Shown here one piece after another: positions 11,909 to 24,300 of a stretch of DNA of 64,000 nucleotides. The stretch comes from Adenanthera pavonina (taxonomy: Eukaryota; Streptophyta; Magnoliopsida; Fabales; Fabaceae). Below the pieces are notes generated by a model. The model saw only the letters and a list, made by a program, of their open reading frames with translations, was not told the origin of the DNA and did no database searches. Every line of letters starts with the position of its first letter. The first letter of the stretch is position 1. The stretch covers positions 26,832,501 through 26,896,500 of the forward strand of contig JAIVEN010000011.1 in assembly GCA_026686845.1 (NCBI GenBank). The letters run 5' to 3'. The translations under genes and the position numbers were made by a program.

Positions 11909-13161
11909 TAGGGGTGTGCATGGGTCGGATTGAGTCGAACTTCACCCCACCCGATGTCCGACCCATGCACACTTGAGTTAAACTGGACTTGGTATCAGTA
12001 GGGGTGTTCACGGGTAGGGCATCACCTTGGCCAGGTGTCCCGTCTGAAACACCCCCCGGGCTAAGAAAATGGGCCCGCGGCCCGGCCCGGTCCGGTCCTT
12101 CACTGGGTCAAGACCTAGCCGGGTTTGGCCCGGTATAACAAAATATTAAAAAATAAATAAAAAGTTAATTTAATTTTTTAATAAAAATATAACTAGTTTC
12201 ATTTAAAATATATTCTTATAGGAAATAATATTAGGTTAAAAAGTAACATTTATCAAAATTATAAATACTTAACAATTATACATTATTTATTTTATATAAT
12301 ATTAAGTTATGAAATAAATTTAAAATTTGAAATAAAATTAAAAATTGGAATAATACAATGTATCTATTATAATTATAAAATTAATTTATTACATGAGGTA
12401 TGTGAAGAAAAAAAATTATATAAAATTATTCAATATTTTTAACAAATAAAGAAAAATGAGAAAATTAAAAAAATATATATATATATATACCGGGCCGGGC
12501 ATGTGACTTGCCCGAGGTCCGGCCTGCCCCGATCCTTTGTTTGGTCTGGTTCTATTTCAGTTTATGAATTTTTTTTGGCCCGGCCCAGCCCGACTCGACC
12601 CGAAATGACCAGGCCACTTCGGGCCAACCGAGCCTCTGGGCCCATTGAACACCCTTAGGTATCGAGTCAGATCAGGTCGGGCCGACGTGGTATCAAATAG
12701 TTTTTTAAAATATTAAAACTAAATTAAAACACTAAGTTTATGTATTAACAAAAAAAATTAATTATTAATGTAAAAGTAGATTTTTTTAAAAAAATAATGT
12801 TATGATAGAAATTAATTATCTTAAAAATTATAAATATTTACAACTATATATTATTTTCATATAATATTAAATTAAGAAATCAATTTAAAATTTTAAATAA
12901 AATTAAAATATTAAAATCTTAAAAAATTTTTCATAGCAATCAAATAATAAATATATTATATAAGATATATAGAAAAAATCTTATAAAATCAATTAATATA
13001 TACAAAATAATAGATTTTTTAAATATATATATATATATAGTACAGGCCGAGCTGAACAAAATAGAGTTAGCTTGAAGACCGACCTGACTCGGTTGATGGC
13101 CCGGTTCAGTTGGCCTGTAGGACCAGGCCAACTGAATTATGGGTTTATTTGTATACTCCTG
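11909..13161. mobile_element. Older hAT-like element, interrupted by a younger relative
   Basis: The left end TAGGGGTGTGCATGGGTCGG at 11909 is matched, much decayed, by TGTATACTCCTG at about 13150-13161. Its interior at 12700-12960 resembles the interior of the inserted element at 12240-12360, sharing AAATTATAAATA, ATATAATATTAA and AATTTAAAAT blocks in the same order. Both have a (TA)n tract before a GC-rich right subterminal region. The outer target duplication is not recognisable. In the left arm, a 16-bp inverted repeat (11913-11928 with 11956-11971) forms a hairpin. Confidence 0.5.
11999..12657. mobile_element. hAT-like non-autonomous element (659 bp)
   Basis: The terminal inverted repeats TAGGGGTGTTCA (11999-12010) and TGAACACCCTTA (12646-12657) match at 11 of 12 positions. 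The flanks GGTATCAG (11991-11998) and GGTATCGA (12658-12665) are an 8-bp target duplication with minor decay. Both subterminal zones are dense in GGCCCGG/CCGGGCC motifs while the middle is AT-rich. No transposase frame is present. The 8-bp duplication and the ends support the hAT superfamily. Confidence 0.75.
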
Positions 13162-16100
13162 ACTCGATTGGACATAAGACATTGTATTTTAATTTATGAA
13201 CTTTAATCTAATTATAAAATAAGTACAAAGAATCTCTATAAATTTTAGACAAATCAACGGCAAGATATCTATGATTGCGATTGTAAAATTAATTAATACT
13301 AAATACTTAACTAAATTCCGAAATTGTTAAAAAACTGTTGTTGTCCACTAATACCTGTTTATGTTCAGGCCCAAGAAAAAAAATAGAAAGAAGTATTACT
13401 AGCTTTCGTTGATCAAGTGTAATGTACGATTTTTATTAAAAAAAAACTTTAAATCCAGTTTTTAGTATTTTATAACAGCCAGAAATTTCTCATCCATATT
13501 CGGATTGTCTCCACTTTTTACTGTATTCGGAAAACAATTAATGGATCAAGGCCCACATTGTATTCTGCACTGTATTGCGTGTACTGCATCTACAATTTCA
13601 TGTTTTTAATTTTTTTATAAATATAGCTACTTTTTATTATAAAAGTAAAATTCACATTGTTGTTAAAAAACAATACAGTACAAAATTTCTATCCGTAGTT
13701 CGGTCTTGAGTTTTTTTATATATATTTCAGTGAAAAAAATCATATTTATATAATATTACAAATTCAATTAATAATTGGTACTACCAACTTTGTTTCAACT
13801 TTTTTTGATAAAAAAATCATTTTTTTAAAAATCACTTTAAAAGTATTTTTGTATATTTGTTTATTTTTTAAAAAATAATCATAATCTAAAAAAATTTCTG
13901 ATTATTTTAAAAAACTACTCTAACCAACTTCTAAACAAAAAAGAATAATAATAAAGAAGTGGAAACATAGTATGGATAAAACTAACACTACAAAATTATG
14001 AAAATAATAAAATTCATTCCTATAAAAATATCACAATATGCTCCCCTATCTCTTGTAAAAAGTGTCTATTTCTAACCAAATACACGAAGTAATTTATGTT
14101 TTTCATAGATTAATCTCTAAATAATTAATTAGTTTTCAAATAATCTGAATATAATTTTTTTAAAAGTTTAAATAAGCAGTCCTTAATTTAAATTTAAGCC
14201 AGATATAACCTCAAATTCAAGACATGGGGTAGCACAAAAAACCAATTCCACTATTGGTCAGTTTTGTGCTGAATTAGTTAGTGCGATTTTTTACTAGGAT
14301 TGATCAATACTTAACCATCTGATCAGTTTACAATGTATTTTAAACTCACTGAAAATCTAATTTATCAATTGACCAATTGGACCACCCAATCCGAACAAAA
14401 TTTCAAAACAATTAATGACAAGTGAATCTGTTCTTTTTCACTTCCTCTCCTTCTTTTATCATCTCTTGCGTGATTGACCAAAAGAGATCAAATTGGAGCA
14501 AGTGAGATTTTGGAAAAAAAATGGGAAGGAGACAAGTGACAGGAGGGAATGATGCACGCTGGGGGTACTATTTTGTTGAGCTTATTTTAGGCTAATGTTC
14601 ACATTCCGCAACTCTGGCGATCCTTATGAACTGAACAATCCACATGGGCAATCATGGACTACTACTACAATAAAACTAGGTCTTGCCTTTGGATCCCTAC
14701 TCAGATTCTTCCATGTCCAGAAAAACTTTCTTATGACGGAAAAAGAGAGAGTGAAACATTGATGGTATTTTAGTAATATTCACTTGCATGAGTATATATA
14801 TTTACCGTATTTGCTTTTTTTACATAAGAGAAGAAAATTTTGAAAATAAGAGTATGGATTCTTGAATTTAGATCCCTACCTTTAAAAGAAATAGGATTTT
14901 GAATGAGACAAATCATATTTAGAAAATTGGATCTTAAAAATTTTAATTAAAAGATTTGAAAATTGTAATTATTTACAAGAAATGAGATTATCATCAAATT
15001 TTAATGAAACAATATATGTATAAAATTATAATCAATGGCATTATATAAAATCACCATTTATATCATAATTCATGTACATTTTTTAGATGAATAGTAATTA
15101 GATTAGGTGAGAGGAATACCATACTTTTTAAGTAAAGTAAAATCTTGAGTTCAAGTAATGTAAATTATAAAAAAATCACATTAAAAGAGTTTCTCTTTAT
15201 TTGGAATCTAGCTTTTTGGCAAAAAAAAAAAAAAAGAATCTAGCAGTGCTCAAATACATATTAGTAGTACTGAACATTGAATATTTCTCACAAAAAATAA
15301 TGTCAGCTTTTTAAAAAATTATTATCAAGCCACTTAAAATTGTAGTTTTTCTTAAAATTTGATAATAATTATTTTAAAATATAATATTGGTCGTGTAAAA
15401 TTTAGAAATAAATTTAATTGTTAAAAATAATTAGTTAAAAATAATTTAATTTAAGACATTAAAAATTGCAACCTTATAATGAATTTTTTAAAAAAATTTT
15501 TTAGGTGTAGTCAATGGATTGGAAAATTCGACCAGAGAGTATAAAGTATAAAAACTAAATATTTAATTTTTCTTATAATTAAGATGTTTTTAACATCTTA
15601 AAATAATTACTTACAACCTAAAAACTAATTAATTTTTTCAAGTTTGTAAGAACTAAAAATAATTTATTTTGAGGCTCTAATTTTATTTTTAATGTTATAA
15701 TTATTATTTTAAGTCTTAAAAATATTTTAATTATAATGATTTGATTAATTAATATATAGTAATAGAAATTATGTGGCTTTTGAGTTCATAAGTTTTCATT
15801 TTTAATTAACTTATTTAACGGTCTTGAGAATCAGAAAGCGTCTGATTATATCTTAAAAGACTAAAATGTATACTTTTACTAATTTATAAAATAAAACATG
15901 GCTTTGAGGGGCCTATGACTGAAAATTTTTCTTATTGAAAAAAATCACATTTCAAACATTTTAATTGTATTAGACAATTAATCAATTATTCATCATGGTT
16001 TGTCTCAATTTTTAATTAACTTAGCTTTTATGATTTTTTTCGAAAAGTTATCTACAGTACTTTTAAACATTTCAGTCTTTAATCATTATAATTTCAAGAT

Positions 16101-16902
16101 ATAATCCTGCTCTCTACCATTACATGGTGTAACTCTAAAATTTTGTGTTAAGTGACAAAAAGCCAGCTAAAGCTGAAGTAGCTGCAACCTAATACTCTGA
16201 TTAGGCACAATTGAACTCAATGCTTAAGCTATGTGATTAAATTAATTGCAGAGCAAAAGCATGGTTGATATTACAAAACATTTATAAAAACATTTTCTTT
16301 TATTCCCTGTTTGGTCTTGGTAATTGGCATCCATCCTCACTATTCATCATGAAATGGTATGAGATTCCATTAAGAGCGAATGTTTGGTTTATAGAATGAA
16401 CAGTATTCCCATTCCATTACGATTTATGAAATCTTACTCCACCATGTAAAGGAATACCCATTCCATTGAAAGTGAGAGGAATCAAGACATTGGAATGGAA
16501 TAAAGATGTAAAACGAAAATAATGCCCTTTCTATTCTAATTTTGTTCTTTAAAATGCTTCTGATAAACATTTTAATCCTGTAACTTAAAATGTCCAAAGA
16601 AAAGATCCTATAGCTTAAGCTTTGCATTTTAGTTGAGCTCACTCAAAAATCCTCTAAGAGTCCTATGGCTGTTTGTCATAGGACAAAATTTTAGAGTTTC
16701 ACTGTGTAATTAGGAAGCAGACATAAAAGACTAAATACTCAAATATTTATTAATTGCCCATCTGATTCAATTGGTATCTTGTGCTACTTCATAATAAGGG
16801 TGTGGATTTGAATTTTGTTGCTAGTGTGTAGATCTTATTAGTACGAGAATTTTAGGTACTTATATAAATATTACTTGAGTCAAATCCTATACTGACCATA
16901 TG
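13162..16902. other. AT-rich spacer
   Basis: No gene is supported. Around 16320-16515, inverted copies of ATTCCCATTCCATT-like sequence (GGAATGG on the opposite strand) suggest a fragment of a Harbinger-type MITE, but I cannot fix ends. A micro-insert with A tail sits at 15204-15244. Confidence 0.5.
15204..15244. repeat. Micro-insert TTTTTGGC-A(15) flanked by GAATCTAGC
   Basis: The perfect 9-bp direct repeat GAATCTAGC (15204-15212 and 15236-15244) flanks 23 bp made of TTTTTGGC followed by fifteen A residues. It has the same layout as the insert at 6175-6220. Confidence 0.5.
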
Positions 16903-17265
16903 TAAGTCTTTGAGGCCATATTCACCAAAACTGTTTGTTATTACAAAATATTTAAACATTATAGTTGCAAATAATTATAAGTTGCATTAAAAATTAAAAC
17001 AAATTGTTTGATACAAACAAAATTAAAACAAATTATTGGAATCGAATTGCTAACATTTTTTAATTTATTATCTAATAAAATTTTTGAAATCAATGTTGAC
17101 CAAAAAAAAAAATTGAAGTCAATTATCAGATCCTCTCATATCATGTGAGGATCTAAGCTCAAGATTCTGTCTAGCATTTTTACGGTACGTACCCAAAAAA
17201 AAACAGATATAGTGGGACCCACGGACAACCTCATCACTTTTTCTTTCTCCTTCTTACATTTACGA
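16903..17265 (+). repeat. Direct duplication, copy 1
   Basis: The series CTTTGAGGCCATATTCAC, TTGTTATTACAAAATATT, AGATCCTCTCATATCATGTG, GTGGGACCCACG and CAACCTCATC recurs in the same order in copy 2 (17579-17866), about 670 bp away. A conserved hairpin, AGATCCTC facing GAGGATCT, is in both. This copy also carries two A-rich insertions absent from copy 2. Confidence 0.75.
17084..17123. repeat. Micro-insert GTTGACC-A(11) with probable empty site in copy 2
   Basis: TTGAAATCAAT (17084-17094) and TTGAAGTCAAT (17113-17123) flank an 18-bp insert ending in CCAAAAAAAAAAA. The corresponding place in the duplicate at about 17738-17750 has a single TTAAAATCACT followed directly by the shared GATCAGATCC, as an unoccupied target would. 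Confidence 0.55.
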
Positions 17266-17532
17266 AAATAGATCCTTTGTTGGCTCTGAACTGTTCATAA
17301 AAATTCTTTTTCAGATTTTTTGTATAATTTTTTTTAATTTTAAAAAAAGTAAAACACAAAATAAAAATAATTTCTTAACAGTAAAATTTAAAAAAAATAG
17401 CATTTAATAATAAAAATTAAAAAATATATATAAGATAAAATTTTGACAATTCATATTTTATATAAATAGTCCAGATGTACTCTCAAGATAGCAACACCAG
17501 GTTATGATCCTTACAGAATATCCATATCCTTA

Positions 17533-17584
17533 GCTTATATAGGTCTTTTTCTCTTTTTTTTGGGCCACATGGCTTATATAAGTC
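17533..17584. repeat. Micro-insert in reverse orientation flanked by GCTTATATA(G/A)GTC
   Basis: GCTTATATAGGTC (17533-17545) and GCTTATATAAGTC (17572-17584) flank 26 bp that on the minus strand read CATGTGGCCC followed by an A-rich tail. Confidence 0.45.
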
Positions 17585-17866
17585 TTTAAAGCCCTATTCA
17601 CATAAACTTTTTGTTACTACAAAATATTAAAAAATAATTGTGAAAGTTATATTAAAAATTAAAATAATTTGTTTGATAAAAAAATTAAACAAATTATGAG
17701 AATCAAATAGCCAACATTTTTAAATTTATAAAAATTTTTAAAATCACTGATCAGATCCTCTCAGATCATATGAGGATCTAACCTCAAGATTCTCTTTGGC
17801 ATTTTCACGGTACAGGAAAAATGAAATAGTGGGACCCACGTACAACCTCATCGCTTCCACTACCTC
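17579..17866 (+). repeat. Direct duplication, copy 2
   Basis: Partner of the segment at 16903-17265, diverged by substitutions and small indels. It continues into a GC-richer stretch (17850-18010) whose 85-codon frame has no recognisable domain. Confidence 0.75.
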
Positions 17867-19304
17867 TCCTCCCAAACTGTACGATCCCTTCAGAAGATCA
17901 ATTTCGTCAGCTTGGAGGTCCAGACGTATCCTTGGTGTCAATTTTGCAGCTCAGTTCCTCTTTACAGATCCGACCGCAAACGTTCTAAACGTGCGAGTTC
18001 GATCATTCCTTCCTCGGGATCACATACGGCATGAGTGCTCATCAATATTTTAGCCCATCCAGTTTTAATCAAAATATATTTTTAATAAATTTTTATTTTA
18101 TTAAATTCTAATTTAAAATAGAAATAATTTTATAAGTGTTACTTTTTTTAAAAAAATAATGTTATCATTTAAAAAATAAAAAAAAATTTAAATTTATACT
18201 GGCCAAATAAAAATTAGATGATCTAGATCTTGTACACTTGGGTGCTCATTATTAAGATGATCACCAAATGAAGATCCTCCTTTCTCTGGCATTTTCCTCT
18301 GCTTCAACGTGATTCTGCATGTCTGTTCTGTCGCACTTTCACTCACAGACACTATCTGTTTGTCTCTCACTTCTCATAATTACTGATCCTAGGATTTGGA
18401 CCATCTTTTACATTCCCTTCCCGTTCTACTTCTTGGTTTGATTTCTCTAACTTCGGCTTCGCAGTGATTTTTCTTTTCTGCTTTCTTTACTTGCTGGGAT
18501 TTTGCTTTTTGGCGTATCTGTTGGAGGAATGTGATTATGCGATCAAATCCTTCCTGGCTTTGAAAAACCAATCCAGCAAGAGTGACATGTGGAAATGCTA
18601 GCAAGACGTAATGAGTCCGTTTGGTACAAAATAACAGAAAAGAATATAAAATAAATTTAAACTAAAATTTGTTCTTCAAATTAAATGTTAGTACTTATTT
18701 TTATCGATAATATTAAAATTCAAGGAATCGATCCATTTTGAAAATGTTTTGAAAAATATTTTAAAATGTTTAAAAATAACTATGAATTTTGTTTTGTTTG
18801 GTGAACAAAATAACTATGCAGTTGAGAAGCCATACACATAACTTTGCAATACTACAGGCTTTGAAGTCTGATCATTGGCACTAATTCAGTAATTGGATTA
18901 AACCAATGCTTATTGATAATGCAAGGGCCCAAATTACCAGAAAACAAAGGCAGCACATTACGATGAAATTTACCAAAAAGAAAATGCTAGCCGAAACATG
19001 CTGCACCTTGTTTGGACTAAACATAAAATTGGGCCCGAGTACATGTCCAAAAACGAGATGGGCTAGGACTCGCTGATCTATTTAATATGTGAGATTCCTT
19101 GCGCAAGAGAACGTGTAGCTCATTGTGGAACAAAAAGTGGTGCAATTCAGGAGCACAGCCTGCTCATGCAATTATTGCGACGAAGTTGCTAATGGTGATT
19201 ATGAATCTACCTCTATAAAAGGAAGGCACCACAAGCAATGAAGGACACAGCCACATCTCTTAAAATACAATTGTGGAACATAAATTTTTTTGTTTTTTAA
19301 TATA
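17867..19304. other. Spacer with GC-richer patch, no gene supported
   Basis: 18280-18610 is pyrimidine-rich and less AT-biased than its surroundings, like a 5' UTR or promoter fragment, but no coding exon with splice signals could be assigned. The patch at 19020-19250 is similar. I recognise nothing in either. Confidence 0.4.
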
Positions 19305-19586
19305 GTACTCTTGTCGTTTTGTGATAGAAGACATTTTTGAAGAAATTTATCTTTCACAATATACGATATTTTATAGATTATGTAGTATATTTAACTTTAT
19401 TTTATTCAAAATATTCCTGAAAAATGTTGAAATTTAATTAATATTGGGAAGTTTAATTCATAGGTAAAATATATTAAATGAAAGTAATTTAGGAAAGAGT
19501 AGAAAATTTTCAGTTGTTAATTATTAACCTTAATCCATGTATATATGGTAATTAAAAGTGTCTTATAAATTGAAATGGAGGGAGTA
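19305..19586. mobile_element. Decayed Stowaway-like MITE
   Basis: The left end GTACTCTTGTCGTTTTGTGA, with AGAAGACATTT, pairs with the inverse of AAGTGTCTTATAAATTGAAA followed by TGGAGGGAGTAT at the right end (to 19586). TACTCCCTCCATTTCA is the standard Stowaway-type terminus. The interior is AT-rich and noncoding. Confidence 0.65.
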
Positions 19587-19783
19587 TTTTGTCTATAAGT
19601 CTTTCCTTTATGTTTTACTATGTCATTCTTGTAAACGTTTAATTCCTTTAACGCAATTGTCTTTTGAAAGAAATTGTGATAAATGACTCTGAATTCTCAC
19701 TCATTTGATAAGAAGTCAATAACTTTCTAAAATTTCCATTCCTCTTGAAGCATTAACATCTGGCATGCCTGTGTTATTATTGC

Positions 19784-20253
19784 TGAAAGAAAATAAAAGG
19801 AAGGGAAGACATACATACCGATCACAAAATATACTTCCACTTGTAGAGGATGAAGAGTTCCAGGCGGTAGAAACAAAATCACTCGGATTTTGTTTACAGA
19901 TTCACAGTAGATACACACCGGGAAAGAGAATATAGAGGAAGCGATTGAGAGTTTTTAACAAAGAGGAAAAGAGAGCGAGAGTTTTTCAGAGAGAGAATTT
20001 TTCTGAGAGATGCATTCTAAGGATCAGAGAATCTCTAATGGAAAGAAAAACTTCCTTTCTGTCCCGTATGCACACACGTCCACTGAATATGCTCATCGTG
20101 TGCGTTGTGTGAGGGAGCGGTTCTTATTAACCGTTCCCTCCCTCTCCAATTAAACTAAAAATAAAACTAAAATAATTTTATTTTATTTTGGGTTTGGGCC
20201 CTTATGATTGGGCCCTCATTTCCACCCATCAAGGGTGTAACCCAAACCCAACA
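19784..20253 (-). repeat. 3' LTR of Copia-1
   Basis: 470 bp with ends TG...CA. It matches the LTR at 27309-27778 almost base for base. It contains two GGGCCC-type boxes close to the end (20198-20215). Confidence 0.93.
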
Positions 20254-20262
20254 TCTCCCACT
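20254..20262 (-). promoter_or_regulatory. Polypurine tract of Copia-1
   Basis: On the minus strand, GTGGGAGA directly precedes the 3' LTR start TGTTGGG. This is the expected position for plus-strand DNA priming. Confidence 0.7.
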
Positions 20263-21396
20263 CACACTTGATGGGTTAACCTCTTATAATTCTTCCTTTC
20301 CATTTTATACTAAGTGTTCTACCGTGACCGCATGGGCATGACATCTATAATTAGGTATTCTTATACTAGAATTCCTTTTCAAGGACTAGTATAGAATTAC
20401 CTTATGTATTTCGCATTTATTTTGTTCATGTATTATGCCTTGAATGTCCTAAATTTATCCATATACACTTCATCCATAGCAAATCTAATCCCTCATAAGT
20501 TTTTATATATAAACTTAGATCGCCTTACTCTTGTATACTTAGTGTTACGCTTAAGATGTTAACACCATAACTTTTTAACGGACATGTCTTAGACACCAGT
20601 ATAAGTGTGTATATATTCAGATAATCTTCCTTTCGCCCATATTTTATTTCAATATGAAACAATTGCTTTCCTAGCATAAGACCTTTAGATCGAATTTATC
20701 ATGATCATTGGATATATGCTAAAGTAGCTAACATTGAATCATTTTCCATGAAAAATGTCAAAGTCATAAGGACATTAATGAGAGGTTTTATTTCTCTCTG
20801 GGACTCACACAGTAATGAAGCAGGGATCTATTCACTTACTTTCTAATTGCGGTTTTATTAAAAAACACATGCAGTATGAATTGCATGCTATGATGTTACT
20901 CTTATTACATAAGAGTGTATATCGATTTTGTTTTTGTTATTAACACCGTACAGATTTAAGTTCAGACACACACAGTGTCTAACCCGAATTCCACCAATCC
21001 TTCCACTTATCATAACATCTTTGTTGGAGAATTCTCATCTGGTTACATGTATTATGGATTATGGGTATCCATAATTCAATCCAAATATTATATTTATTGG
21101 ATCTCATCCCGACCTATTCTCTTCTTTTGTCAGGGCGACTTATTTTGTATTGTTTAACTGTCATATCTGCTCTCTTACAGATTTGCTAGTAAATACAAAA
21201 GATGTCTCATCTTTGCCCACTCTTCATGAGTGTCAAAGGCAGTTACTCGTGTGAGGAAGCCAACCTTATCAACATGTACGACATACTAGATATTGTATAT
21301 TTTTCATAAGTATATGTACTCGAATGACTCAATTATAGAAAAAAAATGCACTTAATCTTATTCATATAATTGATCATTACATAGATTTATGTTACA
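20254..21396. other. Noncoding 3' region of Copia-1
   Basis: About 1.1 kb between the polyprotein stop and the 3' LTR. It has no open frame of note and normal AT content; I see no recognisable signal beyond the polypurine tract at its end. Confidence 0.6.
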
Positions 21397-24300
21397 TCAT
21401 ATCCTACGAATACCAAGTGATTTTACATGATCAACATATATATCTCTCGGTATTGGCTTGGTGAAGGGATCAGCAATCATTTGACGTGTAGGAATATGGT
21501 GAATTGTAACACTTTTCTGTGCTATGACATCTCTTACAAAATTATACTTGGTGTCTATGTGCTTTGTCTTACTATGATACTTGGGATCTTTAGTGTAGGC
21601 AATGGCAGCCTCACTATCACAGTTTATCAAAATTGGACCCAATTTATCACCAATAATCCCTAAGTGTTTTATGAATCTTTTCAACCATACTGCTTCTTGT
21701 ACTACTGCAGAACATGCAACAAACTCTGCTTCCATGGTAGACAAAGCAATACAAGTCTGTTTCTTGCTACACAAAGATATAGCTCCATTGTTTAGCAGAA
21801 AAACATATCCAGAAGTCGACTTGCGCTCATCTAGATCTCCTCCCCAATCTGCATCAGAGTATCCTACCAAGCGTAAATCGCTTCCTTGATAACATAGGGC
21901 ATAATCTGCTATGCCTTGCAAATATCTCAGGATTTCCTTCACAGCTTTCCAATGTTTCAGTCCAGGGTTTGACTGGTACCTACTGACCAAACCAACTGCA
22001 TAACAAATGTCTGGTATCGTACACATCATGGCATACATTAAACTACCAACTGCACTGGAATAAGGGACTCTTTCCATCATTTTCTTATCAGACTCAGTTT
22101 GAGGACACATATCTCGGCTCAGATTTTCTCCTCTTGAAATAAGGGTATCCATAGGTTTACAGTTTTTCGTGTTGAATCGCTCAAGAATTTTCTCAATGTA
22201 ATTTTTCTGATAAAGGGATATTAACTTTCTTGAGCGATCTCTATGGATCTTAACTCCTAGTATATAGTCAGCTTCACCCATATCTTTCATTTCAAAATTC
22301 GAAGATAGCCATTCTTTGATAGCTATAATCGATTTTAGACTATTTCCGGCTAATAGTATATCATCCACATAAAGGGATAATATCACAAGATTCTTTTCAA
22401 AATTCTTGATGTATACACAGTGGTCCTCGTCGATCATCTGGAAATCGTACGAGGTTATAGCTTGGTGAAACTTCAAATACCACTGTCTGGATGATTGTTT
22501 AAGTCCGTAAATGGACCTTTTTAACTTACAGACTTTATTTTCTTTCCCTTTCTCAATGAAACCTAATGGCTGTTGCATATAGATTTCTTCATCCAGTTCA
22601 CCATTTAAAAATGCGGTTTTTACATCAATCTGATGTAATTCTAGATTTAAACTTGCTACTATTGCCAGAATTAGTCTTATGGAGTTAAAACGCACAACAG
22701 GTGAAAAAGTATCTTCATAATCTATACCTTCCTGTTGAGTATACTCTTTTGCCACTAATCGAGCCTTGTATCGTTCAATTGATCAATCTGTATTTCTCTT
22801 AATTTTGAGAATCCATTTATTCCCAATTGCCTTACGTCCAGATGGAAGATTGACCAAATCCCAGACTTGGTTTATCCTCATTGAATTCATTTCCTCTTCC
22901 ATTGCTTTCTTCCATTCATTACTAGCAGGGCATGATAAAGCCTCATGTATTGAACTAGGCTCATCATAATCTTGTGGAGTAACTATAAGTGCAGTCCATT
23001 CTATTGGGAAACGTCTCTTTGGTACACTTTCTCTGTTACTTCTTCGCAGTGGGATCTCTTGTAAGTTATTCTGTTCTTGAACAGAATCTTGTACTTGTCC
23101 TTGTGAGCTCCTACTCGAATTAAGAGGTTAAGGTATATAAATTTGTTCCTCAGTTTCTTCATGTATCTCATAAAGAAATACAGTACGATCTACCTCACCC
23201 CTGCTAGGAAATTCATTTTCTAGAAATGTTGCATCTCTAGATTCTATTTTAGTGACACTCCCATCCTGGTTTTCTCCAATGAAAACGTAACCCTTAGATT
23301 GTTTAGAGTATCCAATAAAGATACATTTCTTCCCTCTTGGACCAATTTTTCCATATTTGTGAGAAGTATTATGGACATAAGCTGCCGACCCCCAGGGTTT
23401 TAAAATATTTAAATCCGACTTCCGATTTGTCCATAGCTCATAGGGTGTTGATGTGACCGATTTTGAAGGCACACGGTTAAGTATGAAGGCTGCTGTTAAA
23501 ATTGCATCTCCCCAATACGAAATGGGTAGATTGGCTTGTGCCATCATGGACCTAACCATGTCTAGTAATGTTCTATTTCTTCTTTCGGCTACACCATTTT
23601 GTTGTGGGGTGCCAGGAATTGTAAGTTACCTCACTATTCCCTTTTCTTCACAGAGCTTTTTGAATTGTTCCGATAAATATTCACGTCCGTGATCGGTTCT
23701 TAATGCTTTGATTTTCTTGTCTATTTGATTTTCAACTAAATTCATGTATCGTCTAAAACATTTTAGTGCTTCAGATTTATGTGACATCAAATAGACATAA
23801 CCAAATCGCGAGTAATCATCAATGAAAGTGATGAAATAAACAGCTCCATGTTTTGTCCTCACACTCATAGGACCACAAACATCTGAATGGATTAATTGCA
23901 ATGGAGTTTCTGCCCTAGTTCCAGTTCCAAATGGTTTTCTAGTTGCTTTACCAGCCAGGTAATGCTCACACAAGGACATTTCCATTTTATCAATTTCACC
24001 TAGCAGTCCTTCTTTAGCTAGTTTAATCATTCTATTTTGATTAATATGTCCTAGTCTAGCATGCCAAGCATTCATATCAACATTTGAATTGGAAGAAGTT
24101 GCAAAGCAATCATGCATATAAAATACATCAACAATGTCCATTACAAAGAACTTCTTTGAAAGAAAAGCTGAACCATAAAAGGTCGTCCTTAATGAAATGT
24201 CTGCTACTTTATCATGAAAATTTACATTAAACCCATAAATTAATAAGCAGGAAATAGAAATCAAGTTCCGTCGGATGTCAGGTGCATGAAGTACATCTTA

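Noticed and set aside
11901..13169. Target duplication for the outer hAT-like element
   Set aside because: Flanks CGTGTGGC and ACTCGATT do not match, so the outer boundaries remain approximate.
17796..18053. 85-codon frame in the GC-richer part after duplication copy 2
   Set aside because: Its start lies within the noncoding duplicated segment, and no homology is recognised.
18389..18604. 71-codon minus-strand frame
   Set aside because: Mirrors a pyrimidine-rich stretch; no splice signals or domain.
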